Assembly (NCBI GenBank): GCA_003136615.1
Contig: PLFA01000111.1
Location: forward strand, 1,257 to 7,246
Origin: Caulobacteraceae bacterium
GTDB taxonomy: Bacteria; Pseudomonadota; Alphaproteobacteria; Caulobacterales; Caulobacteraceae
DNA length: 5,990 nt
Reading direction: 5' to 3'
The first letter of the stretch is position 1. Every line of letters begins with the position of its first letter. This document shows, in pieces, positions 1-5,614 of this stretch. The notes beneath the pieces were generated by a model that was given only the letters and a program-made list of their open reading frames with translations, searched no databases and was not told the origin of the DNA. A program made the translations under genes and the position numbers.

Positions 1-2008
1 TGCGCGGCATCCAGTCGGCCGAGCTTATGAACACCCGCGTCTCGCCGGACGGCATGGATTTGCCGTTGGCGAAGGCGGCGATGCGGGCGTGCTCCAGAAA
101 CCGGCCAATGATGCTCTTCACCCGGATATTGGCCGAGAGCCCGGGAATCCCGGGGCGGAGGCAACACACCCCCCGCACCACCAGATCGATGGACACGCCG
201 GCGCAGCTCGCCTCATAGAGGGCGTCGATGATCTCGACATCCACCAGGGCGTTCATCTTGGCCCAGATGGCGGCGGGTTTTCCCGCGCGGGCGTTCTCCG
301 CCTCGGCGCGGATAAGGCGCAGCAATTCCTTCTTCAGGCTGACCGGAGAATAGCAGAGTTTTTCCAGCTTGGGCGGCTTGGCATAGCCAGTGATGTAATT
401 GAAAAGCTTACCGGAATCGCGCCCCAGGGCGGCGTCCGTCGTGAACAGAGACAGGTCGGTGTAAATCTTCGCCGTCACCGGGTGATAATTGCCGGTGCCA
501 TAGTGGGAATAGGTGCGAAGCCCGTCGCCCTCTCGGCGCACGACCAGGGATAGCTTCGCGTGGGTTTTATATTCCATGAAGCCGAAGACGACATAGACCC
601 CAGCGCGCTCCATATCCCGGGCCCATTTGAGATTGGCCTCCTCATCGAACCGGGCCTTGATCTCCACCACCGCGGTGACGTTCTTGCCGTTCTCGGCCGC
701 CTCGATGAGGGCGGCGACGATGGGGCTGTTTTTCGAGGTGCGGTAAAGGGTCTGCTTGATGGCGATGACATTGGGATCGCGGGCGGCCTGAAGCAGGAAC
801 TGAACCACCACGTCGAAGCTCTCAAAGGGGTGGTGGACGAGGATGTCCTTCTCGCGAATGGCGGCGAAGCAATCCCCGCCATGGTCGCGGATCCGCTCGG
901 GGAAGCGCGCGGTGAAGGCCTTGAACTTGAGCTCGGGTCGGTCGGCGGGAATGAGCTGGTCGAACTGGGCGAGGCCGAGCTTGCCGTCGATGGCCACGGC
1001 GTCGGCGTCATCGGCGTCCAGGCCGTCGATGATGAACTGGCGCAGATCCTCCGGCATGGAGGCCTCGATCTTGATGCGGACGACCGAACCCATGCGCCGG
1101 CGCTTCAGCCGCGCCTCGAATTCCCGCACCAGATCCTCCGCCTCTTCCTCGATCTCCACATCGGAGTCGCGGATGATGCGGAACAGGCCCTGACCGAGGA
1201 CCTCGCAGCCCGGGAAGAGCTTATCCATGAAGAGCGCGAGGAAGGTCTCAAGCGCCAGGATCCGCCGCTCTGACTTGCGCCGGCCGGTGCGGGTCTGGGG
1301 CAGGGTCCAGAAGCGGGCGATCTGGGTGGGGATGGGGGCCAGGGCGTAGAATTCGGTGTGGTCCGCGCGGCGGCGCAGTTTGAGCGCCAGGGCGAAGCCC
1401 AGATTGGGAATGAAGGGAAAGGGGTGGGCCGGATCGATGGCGAGCGGCGTCACCACCGGGAAGATGTGATCCATGAACAGGGCCTCGGCCGCCGCGCGAT
1501 CGGCGCCAGTGACCTCAGCGGCCTCCATGAGGCGCAGGCCCTCGGCGGTAAGTTCGGCGCGCAGGCCTTGGAGCACGCTTTGCTGCATGGCCATGAGACG
1601 GCTGGTCTGGGCGTCGATCTGGACGAGCTGCTCGCTGGGGGAGAGGCCATCCTGGCTCAAGACCCGCACGCCCTCACGGACCTGGGCTTTGAGGCCGGCG
1701 ACGCGGACCATGTAGAACTCGTCGAGGTTATTGGCCGAGATGGAGACGAAGCGCAGGCGCTCCAGCAGCGGGTGGCGGGGGTTCGTGGACTCCTCCAGCA
1801 CCAGCTCGTTGAAGGCGAGCCAGGAGAGTTCGCGATTGATGAAGCGCTTCGGGGAGCTGGCCAGCAGGTTGCGGGCGCGGGGGGCGCTCTCTTCGGGCGC
1901 GGTTTCGAGGTCAATCTCGACCGCAAATTCCGGCGTCTCTTGCGGCATGCTCATGGATGCGCGCGATAGCACATCTTTAGAGGGAAAGCTTTGGCGTCGT
2001 GCGGTCAT
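1..2008 (-). CDS. ppk1: Polyphosphate kinase 1, 3' end cut by window edge
   Basis: Reversibly transfers the ATP gamma-phosphate onto inorganic polyphosphate, usually at the inner face of the membrane. I translated the minus strand from 2008: 669 codons are open to the left edge, and family length suggests only a few dozen C-terminal residues are missing. Visible blocks are the N-domain motif FINRELSWLAFN from residue 56, NLDEF from 94, TLYRT with R423, IKARFDEEAN with R453, YKTHAKLS with H483, RFLEHAR with H640, and SSADWMPR at the edge. These match E. coli R375, R405, H435 (the phosphorylated histidine) and H592 with a constant offset of 48, so the active site is complete and no indel lies between them. 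The first ~50 residues are a poorly conserved extension. ATG 2008 is preferred because GGAGG lies 6 nt upstream; in-frame ATGs at 1954 and 1948 lack as good a site. It follows hdaA by 49 bp, so co-transcription is likely. Long open frames on either strand across it are GC-driven shadows. Confidence 0.97.
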   Translation of the reverse strand, partial: MTARRQSFPSKDVLSRASMSMPQETPEFAVEIDLETAPEESAPRARNLLASSPKRFINRELSWLAFNELVLEESTNPRHPLLERLRFVSISANNLDEFYMVRVAGLKAQVREGVRVLSQDGLSPSEQLVQIDAQTSRLMAMQQSVLQGLRAELTAEGLRLMEAAEVTGADRAAAEALFMDHIFPVVTPLAIDPAHPFPFIPNLGFALALKLRRRADHTEFYALAPIPTQIARFWTLPQTRTGRRKSERRILALETFLALFMDKLFPGCEVLGQGLFRIIRDSDVEIEEEAEDLVREFEARLKRRRMGSVVRIKIEASMPEDLRQFIIDGLDADDADAVAIDGKLGLAQFDQLIPADRPELKFKAFTARFPERIRDHGGDCFAAIREKDILVHHPFESFDVVVQFLLQAARDPNVIAIKQTLYRTSKNSPIVAALIEAAENGKNVTAVVEIKARFDEEANLKWARDMERAGVYVVFGFMEYKTHAKLSLVVRREGDGLRTYSHYGTGNYHPVTAKIYTDLSLFTTDAALGRDSGKLFNYITGYAKPPKLEKLCYSPVSLKKELLRLIRAEAENARAGKPAAIWAKMNALVDVEIIDALYEASCAGVSIDLVVRGVCCLRPGIPGLSANIRVKSIIGRFLEHARIAAFANGKSMPSGETRVFISSADWMPR

Positions 2009-2050
2009 TATTCTCCTCCCCCGCTTCGGCGGGGGAGAAAAGGGAGGAGC
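2009..2050 (-). promoter_or_regulatory. ppk1 leader: strong SD inside a GC-rich inverted repeat
   Basis: Read on the minus strand, GGGAGGAG (2020-2013) is a near-ideal Shine-Dalgarno, with the GGAGG core 6 nt before ATG 2008. A perfect 9-bp stem overlaps it: arms CTCCCCCGC (2016-2024 on plus) and GCGGGGGAG (2029-2037), loop TTCG on plus or CGAA in the ppk1 mRNA. A second pairing is possible: CTCCTCCC (2013-2020 on plus) with GGGAGGAG (2042-2049), which would bury the whole SD in an 8-bp stem. There is no U-tract after either arm on either strand, so it does not look like an intrinsic terminator. The repeat and pairings are seen directly; regulation is inferred. Similar C-rich/G-rich intergenic hairpins recur in Caulobacter-like genomes as far as I recall, so it may be a dispersed repeat copy. 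Confidence 0.6.
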
Positions 2051-2057
2051 CCCACCC

Positions 2058-2732
2058 TCACTCGTCGCCCAGAACCTCGCGCACGAGCTCTCGCGTGATG
2101 TTGCGTTTTTCGGCGGCGGCGGCGGCGTCGATGCGCTGGACGACGGCGAGGGCGGCGGGGGCGGAGCGTTCGATGCGGCGCATGAGATAGTCGAGAACGG
2201 ATCTCGGCGGCACGAGGTTTCGCTCGCGAAAGAACTTATCCAGCATGCCGCCCAGGACCACATCGTCCGGGCTCTGAAGATCGGCCACCATCAGGGCGTT
2301 GAGGCGTGAGCGCAGGTCTGGGAGGTCGGTGCGCCAGGCCCGGGGCGCCGTGCGAGCGGTCAGCAGCAGGGACGCCCCCGGGTCGGTGCGGCTGATGACG
2401 TGGAAGAGGGTTTCATCGGCGGCTTCCGCGTCCACGTCTTCGAGGAGAACCGGCAGGCCGGGGGGAATCGCCGCTTCGGTGAGGGTCCGTGCATTGGCCA
2501 CCACGGCGCCGACGCGCATGGCCCAGAGTGTCGCCAGATGGGTCTTTCCCGATCCCTCCGGGCCGATCAGGGCCAGCCTTCCGTCCGGCCAGTTCGGCCA
2601 GGCGTCGATCAGCGCGAGGGCGTCGGCGTTGCAGGCCGAGACAATGAAGTTAGCGCGATCGTGCGGCCACGGCTGATCAAGAGCCAGGCGCTGTTGGGTG
2701 TTCGGACGAGGATGTCCGTCGGAAAAGCTCAC
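2058..2732 (-). CDS. hdaA: HdaA, DnaA-homologous regulator of replication initiation
   Basis: 224 residues, the usual size for Hda/HdaA: a DnaA-like AAA+ module without the DNA-binding domain. The family works with DNA-loaded beta clamp to stimulate ATP hydrolysis by DnaA (regulatory inactivation of DnaA). Seen: Walker A GPEGSGKT at 57-64, Walker B VLLED at 95-99, a sensor-1-like strand LLLTAR at 122-127, box VII DLRSRL at 139-144 with candidate arginine finger R143, and a sensor-2 region around LMRRIER at 183-189. The clamp-binding segment near the N terminus reads QQRLALDQP (13-21), where relatives commonly have QLxLDL, so it is somewhat degenerate. The start is GTG at 2732 with no Shine-Dalgarno and no in-frame ATG upstream; a candidate promoter sits immediately before it, so the message may be leaderless. 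An alanine run near residues 205-210 comes from a GGC repeat (2111-2126). The alternative label, DnaA, is excluded by size and the missing C-terminal domain. Confidence 0.92.
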   Translation of the reverse strand: MSFSDGHPRPNTQQRLALDQPWPHDRANFIVSACNADALALIDAWPNWPDGRLALIGPEGSGKTHLATLWAMRVGAVVANARTLTEAAIPPGLPVLLEDVDAEAADETLFHVISRTDPGASLLLTARTAPRAWRTDLPDLRSRLNALMVADLQSPDDVVLGGMLDKFFRERNLVPPRSVLDYLMRRIERSAPAALAVVQRIDAAAAAEKRNITRELVREVLGDE

Positions 2733-2738
2733 AAAGGT

Positions 2739-2767
2739 TAAATATCGCGAATCGGCGCGCGTGTGAA
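2739..2767 (-). promoter_or_regulatory. Candidate hdaA promoter with GANTC site in the spacer
   Basis: On the minus strand, TTCACA (2767-2762) matches the sigma70 -35 consensus at five of six positions. After a 17-bp spacer comes TATTTA (2744-2739), a weaker -10 with three of six matches. Transcription would be expected to start at or within a base or two of the GTG at 2732. A GANTC site (GAATC on plus, 2749-2753) lies between the two hexamers. In Caulobacter, GANTC is methylated by CcrM, and GcrA activates sigma70 promoters with methylated GANTC in this position. The sequence matches are direct; promoter activity and GcrA control are inferred. GANTC also occurs by chance inside genes in this window, which lowers confidence. 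Confidence 0.35.
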
Positions 2768-2790
2768 ATCGGGCAGGTGACGCGCACAGA

Positions 2791-2826
2791 CAACGGCGCC
2801 AAGAAGGGCAACGGCGCCAAGAAGGG
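2791..2826 (+). repeat. Perfect 18-bp tandem duplication in the divergent intergenic region
   Basis: CAACGGCGCCAAGAAGGG occurs twice, head to tail, at 2791-2808 and 2809-2826, with no mismatch. The unit contains the palindrome GGCGCC. It lies upstream of the exported methyltransferase gene and downstream of the candidate hdaA promoter start point as read from the right. Because the unit is a multiple of three, it also repeats six codons (Asn-Gly-Ala-Lys-Lys-Gly) in a plus-strand frame open from GTG 2777 to TAA 2834. That frame has only 19 codons and no Shine-Dalgarno, so I do not call it a gene. The repeat could be a recent slippage duplication or a pair of protein-binding sites. Confidence 0.85.
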
Positions 2827-2860
2827 GCGCGTTTAAGAATAGTCCAGGGAGCGCTTCGCC

Positions 2861-3664
2861 ATGCACCGTCGCCATCTTCTCTTGGGCGCGTCCGGCCTGA
2901 TCGCGGGGGGGCTGGCCCTTCCGGCCCTGGCCCAGGCGCCCTCCGCCGCCTTGCTGGCCGCCATCAACAGCCCGGTTCGGTCCCCGAAGAACACGGTTCG
3001 TGACACATACAGACATCCGGCGGAAACCCTCGCTTTCTGGGGCGTGAAGCCGAACATGACCATCGTCGAGGTGCAGCCCTCCGGCGGATATTGGACCGAA
3101 ATCCTCGCGCCCTATCTCAAGGCCGGCGGCGGAAGCTACATCGCGGCCACCAGCGGCGATCCGACAGCTTTCAAGACGAAGTTCGCCGATGCGGCTGTGT
3201 GGGGCGAGATCACGGTGACCAAGCTCTTCGCCGGCCCCATCGCCCCGGCCGCCAGCGCCGACATGGTGATCACGGCGCGCAATCTGCACGATTGGCTGGT
3301 CCCCGCGAGCGCCCTGGAGACGGCCCTCACCGAGTTTCACGACGCTCTGAAGCCGGGTGGTATTCTGGGCGTGGAGGAACACCGCTCGGACCCCAAGCCC
3401 ATGCTTACCGACGCCAGCGACGGCTATATGACGACGGCCTGGGTGGTCGATACGGTAGACAAGGCGGGATTCAAACTGGCCGCGCGCTCGGAGATCAACG
3501 CGAACCCGAAGGACGACAAGGACCATCCGTTCGGCGTCTGGACCCTGCCGCCGACCTTGCGGTCGCACCTCAAGGATAAGCCGACACCCGCCGACTATGA
3601 CGCGGCGAAATATGTGGCCATCGGCGAGAGCGACCGGATGACGCTGCGCTTTGTGAAGGCCTGA
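2861..3664 (+). CDS. Exported class I SAM-methyltransferase-like protein (COG4798 type)
   Basis: 267 residues. The N terminus is a Tat-type signal: R3-R4 followed by HLLLG, a hydrophobic stretch to about residue 20, and a likely cleavage after PALA-24. The mature part resembles COG4798 predicted methyltransferases: R47-D-T-Y-R-H-P near the start, motif I as VEVQPSGGYWTEIL at 69-82 (the usual GxGxG is reduced to PSGG, as is typical of this family), DMVITARNLHDW at 134-145, and LKPGG...EEHR at 163-175. The family fold is seen by motif; substrate and reaction are unknown, and SAM supply outside the cytoplasm is unexplained, so it may be non-catalytic or bind another ligand. The start is supported by AGGGAG at 2846-2851, 9 nt before the ATG. 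The gene is divergent from hdaA, and its stop overlaps the Shine-Dalgarno of the hydrolase 14 bp downstream, indicating an operon. Confidence 0.85.
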   Translation: MHRRHLLLGASGLIAGGLALPALAQAPSAALLAAINSPVRSPKNTVRDTYRHPAETLAFWGVKPNMTIVEVQPSGGYWTEILAPYLKAGGGSYIAATSGDPTAFKTKFADAAVWGEITVTKLFAGPIAPAASADMVITARNLHDWLVPASALETALTEFHDALKPGGILGVEEHRSDPKPMLTDASDGYMTTAWVVDTVDKAGFKLAARSEINANPKDDKDHPFGVWTLPPTLRSHLKDKPTPADYDAAKYVAIGESDRMTLRFVKA

Positions 3665-3678
3665 GGAGGATCACGGTC

Positions 3679-4932
3679 ATGGGAAAAACGGAGAAGGCGG
3701 GGCTCTCCACCGCGCGGCTGGCGCGGCTCGATGAGGTGATGAAGACCCGCTATGTGGACAGCGGGCAGCTGCCCGGCCTGATCACCCAGGTCTTTCGACG
3801 GGGCGAACTGGTCCATACGGGCATGTCCGGCCACATGGATCTGGAGCGCGGCAAGCCCATGGCGGAGGACGCCATCTTCCGCATCTATTCCATGAGCAAG
3901 CCGATCACGGCGGTGGCCCTGATGATGCTCATGGAGGAGGGGGCCATCGGGCTGGATGACCCCGTGGCGCGCTATATCCCGTCCTGGAAGAAGCTTGGGG
4001 TCTATGCCAGCGGCATCCCGACGCTGATCTCCAGCCAGCCGCCCGGTTTCATGACGACGCCGGTGGAGCGGCCGATGAAGGTCGTCGATCTGGTGACCCA
4101 CACGTCGGGCCTGACCTATGGGTTCATGATGCGCACCAGCGTCGATGCGGCCTACCGGCGCTTGAAAATCAACGACTTTCAGACCCCGGGCGGCCTTACG
4201 GAAATGATGGAGCAGCTCTCGACCCTGCCTCTGGAGTTCTCGCCGGGGACGGCCTGGAACTACTCGGTCTCCATCGATGTGATGGGCTATCTGGTGGAAA
4301 AGCTTTCCGGCCAGAGCTTTGGGAGTTTCCTGGAGGAGCGGCTGTTCAAGCCCCTGAAGATGGCGGACACGGGATTCTTCGTGCCGCCGGAGAAGCTGGC
4401 GCGCTTCACCTCCTGCTATCAGCCTGCGCAGGGCGGGGGCCTGAAGCTTCAGGATGACGCGCTCGCCAGTACCTATGACCACCCTCCGCCCCTGGAATCC
4501 GGCGGCGGCGGCCTCGTCTCCACCACCCACGACTATATGCGCTTCTGCCGCATGATGTTGAATGGCGGGGAGCTGGAGGGCGCGCGGATCCTCAGCCCCA
4601 AGACGGTAGAGCTTTTCAGCCGCAATTTCCTCCCCGACGACCGGGAGGTTATGGAGATGTCGACGCCCGGGAGTTTCAGCGAATCCAGCTATGCGGGAGT
4701 GGGTTTCTCTATCGGCTGCGGGGTCAATGTGGATGTGGCGCGCACCCGACTGCCCGGCACGGAGGGCGAATATTTCTGGGGCGGCGCGGCCTCGACAGCC
4801 TTCTGGATCGACCCGCTGGAGGAACTGGCCGTGGTTTTCATGACCCAGGTCATCGGGGCCGATGCGCGCCTGACCCTGCGCCGGGATTTACGGACCCTGG
4901 TCTATTCGGCGATGACGGAGAGCTATGGGTGA
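3679..4932 (+). CDS. Serine hydrolase of the beta-lactamase/EstB esterase fold
   Basis: 417 residues, full length for the family (class C beta-lactamase-like, Pfam Beta-lactamase). Seen in order: SMSK at 71-74 (S71 nucleophile and K74 of the SxxK motif), a helix and loop with DDPVARYIPSW at 93-103, LVTHTSGLTYG at 138-148, Y195-S-V in place of YxN, and WGGAAST from W367, the third active-site motif in its esterase-like form. YSV and WGG are typical of EstB/family VIII carboxylesterases and not of true beta-lactamases, so ester or small-amide hydrolysis in the cytoplasm is more likely than antibiotic resistance. No signal peptide is visible, in contrast to its upstream partner. GAGGAGGA at 3663-3670 overlaps the previous stop and gives strong, possibly coupled, initiation. 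Substrate unknown. It shares its likely transcript with the genes for carbonic anhydrase and MccB, so an acyl-ester or lactone from a catabolic pathway is possible but not shown. Confidence 0.9.
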   Translation: MGKTEKAGLSTARLARLDEVMKTRYVDSGQLPGLITQVFRRGELVHTGMSGHMDLERGKPMAEDAIFRIYSMSKPITAVALMMLMEEGAIGLDDPVARYIPSWKKLGVYASGIPTLISSQPPGFMTTPVERPMKVVDLVTHTSGLTYGFMMRTSVDAAYRRLKINDFQTPGGLTEMMEQLSTLPLEFSPGTAWNYSVSIDVMGYLVEKLSGQSFGSFLEERLFKPLKMADTGFFVPPEKLARFTSCYQPAQGGGLKLQDDALASTYDHPPPLESGGGGLVSTTHDYMRFCRMMLNGGELEGARILSPKTVELFSRNFLPDDREVMEMSTPGSFSESSYAGVGFSIGCGVNVDVARTRLPGTEGEYFWGGAASTAFWIDPLEELAVVFMTQVIGADARLTLRRDLRTLVYSAMTESYG

Positions 4933-4981
4933 GGCGGCTCAACCGCTTGCGGTCGCGCTGATTCTTTCCTAACCCGCGCCC

Positions 4982-5593
4982 ATGCTTGATGATCTGAAGA
5001 CCAACAACCGCCAGTGGGCGCAGCGGAAGCTCGCCGGTGACCCCGGTTTCTTCAAGCGGTTGGAGGGGCAGCAGAGCCCGGACTATCTGTGGATCGGCTG
5101 TTCGGACAGCCGAGTGCCCGCGAACGAGATCGTGGGGCTGGATCCCGGCGAGCTGTTCGTCCATCGCAATGTGGCCAATCTCGCCCCGCCCCAGGACGCC
5201 AATTATCTCTCGGTCCTGCAGTTCGCCGTGGATGTGCTGAAAGTGAAGCATGTTCTGGTCGTGGGCCATTATGGCTGCGGCGGGGTCAATGCGGCTGTGG
5301 ATGGCGAGCGGCGAGGTCTCGTGGATCACTGGCTGCACCCGATCCGCGAGGTGGAGCATGACCACCGGGAGGAACTCGACGCCTTGAGCGGGACAGCGCG
5401 GGCCAATCGGCTCTGTGAGCTGAATGTAATCCGTCAGGTGCGCAATGTGGCCTCCGACGTCTTCGTGCAGGACGCCTGGGCGCGTGGTCAGTCGCTCATA
5501 GTGCATGGCTGGGTCTATTCCATCGCCAATGGGCTGGTGACGGACCTGGGCGTGAGCGTCGATAGCCTGGGGGGCCTGGATAAGCTGCGCTGA
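4982..5593 (+). CDS. can: Beta-class carbonic anhydrase, type II (bicarbonate-regulated)
   Basis: Interconverts CO2 and bicarbonate in the cytoplasm. 203 residues, slightly short of E. coli Can. Zinc ligands C40, H96 and C99 lie in GCSDSRVPANE and VVGHYGCGG, with the D42-R44 dyad. These match Haemophilus influenzae carbonic anhydrase C42, D44, R46, H98, C101 with a constant offset of -2. The non-catalytic bicarbonate-site triad of that enzyme (W39, R64, Y181) is also present at W37, R62 and Y179 with the same offset, which predicts the type II, allosterically bicarbonate-inhibited class. The start is bounded: a TAA in frame lies at 4970-4972, and ATG 4982 is the first start after it. No Shine-Dalgarno is visible. 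Spacing is 49 bp after the hydrolase and 21 bp before mccB, in the same frame as mccB. Likely role: supplying bicarbonate to the downstream biotin-dependent carboxylase. Confidence 0.96.
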   Translation: MLDDLKTNNRQWAQRKLAGDPGFFKRLEGQQSPDYLWIGCSDSRVPANEIVGLDPGELFVHRNVANLAPPQDANYLSVLQFAVDVLKVKHVLVVGHYGCGGVNAAVDGERRGLVDHWLHPIREVEHDHREELDALSGTARANRLCELNVIRQVRNVASDVFVQDAWARGQSLIVHGWVYSIANGLVTDLGVSVDSLGGLDKLR

Positions 5594-5596
5594 ACG

Positions 5597-5610
5597 GGGC
5601 CATATGGTCC
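5597..5610. promoter_or_regulatory. Imperfect 14-bp palindrome between can and mccB
   Basis: GGGCCATATGGTCC lies in the 21-bp gap just before mccB. Six of the seven half-site positions are symmetric, and the core CCATATGG is perfect. Its position 5 nt before the mccB ATG suits an operator or an mRNA structure affecting initiation, but it is short and could be chance. I cannot assign it to a known regulator. Confidence 0.25.
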
Positions 5611-5614
5611 TCTG

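Noticed and set aside
475..1011. Minus-strand open frame overlapping ppk1 in another frame
   Set aside because: Its Ser/Pro/Arg-rich composition is typical of an out-of-frame reading of ppk1, with no domain.
560..1969. Long plus-strand open frames (560-1273 and 1358-1969) opposite ppk1
   Set aside because: They mirror ppk1 codons in a GC-rich genome, have no recognisable motif and no credible start signals, while the minus-strand frame shows every catalytic PPK1 residue.
2016..2037. Intrinsic terminator between hdaA and ppk1
   Set aside because: The stem is strong, but neither strand has a T-tract after it, and the arm doubles as the ppk1 SD.
2111..2126. CGG repeat as a phase-variation tract in hdaA
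   Set aside because: Five trinucleotide units keep the frame and encode an alanine run common in GC-rich proteins.
2777..2836. 19-codon basic peptide gene
   Set aside because: Only a GTG start, no SD, and its content is just the 18-bp duplication; kept as a repeat and finding, not a CDS.
2738..3568. 276-codon minus-strand frame opposite the methyltransferase gene
   Set aside because: Low-complexity Arg/Gly/Ala composition; the plus strand has a signal peptide, family motifs and an SD.
3595..4530. 311-codon minus-strand frame opposite the serine hydrolase
   Set aside because: His/Arg/Gly-rich shadow; the hydrolase motifs SxxK, YSV and WGG are all on the plus strand.
3679..4932. Antibiotic-resistance beta-lactamase
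   Set aside because: YSV in place of YxN, a WGG third motif and no signal peptide fit an EstB-type esterase better.
4932..4948. Terminator after the serine hydrolase gene (AGGCGG/CCGCTT stem)
   Set aside because: Six base pairs including one wobble, 5-nt loop and no following T-tract; too weak to call.
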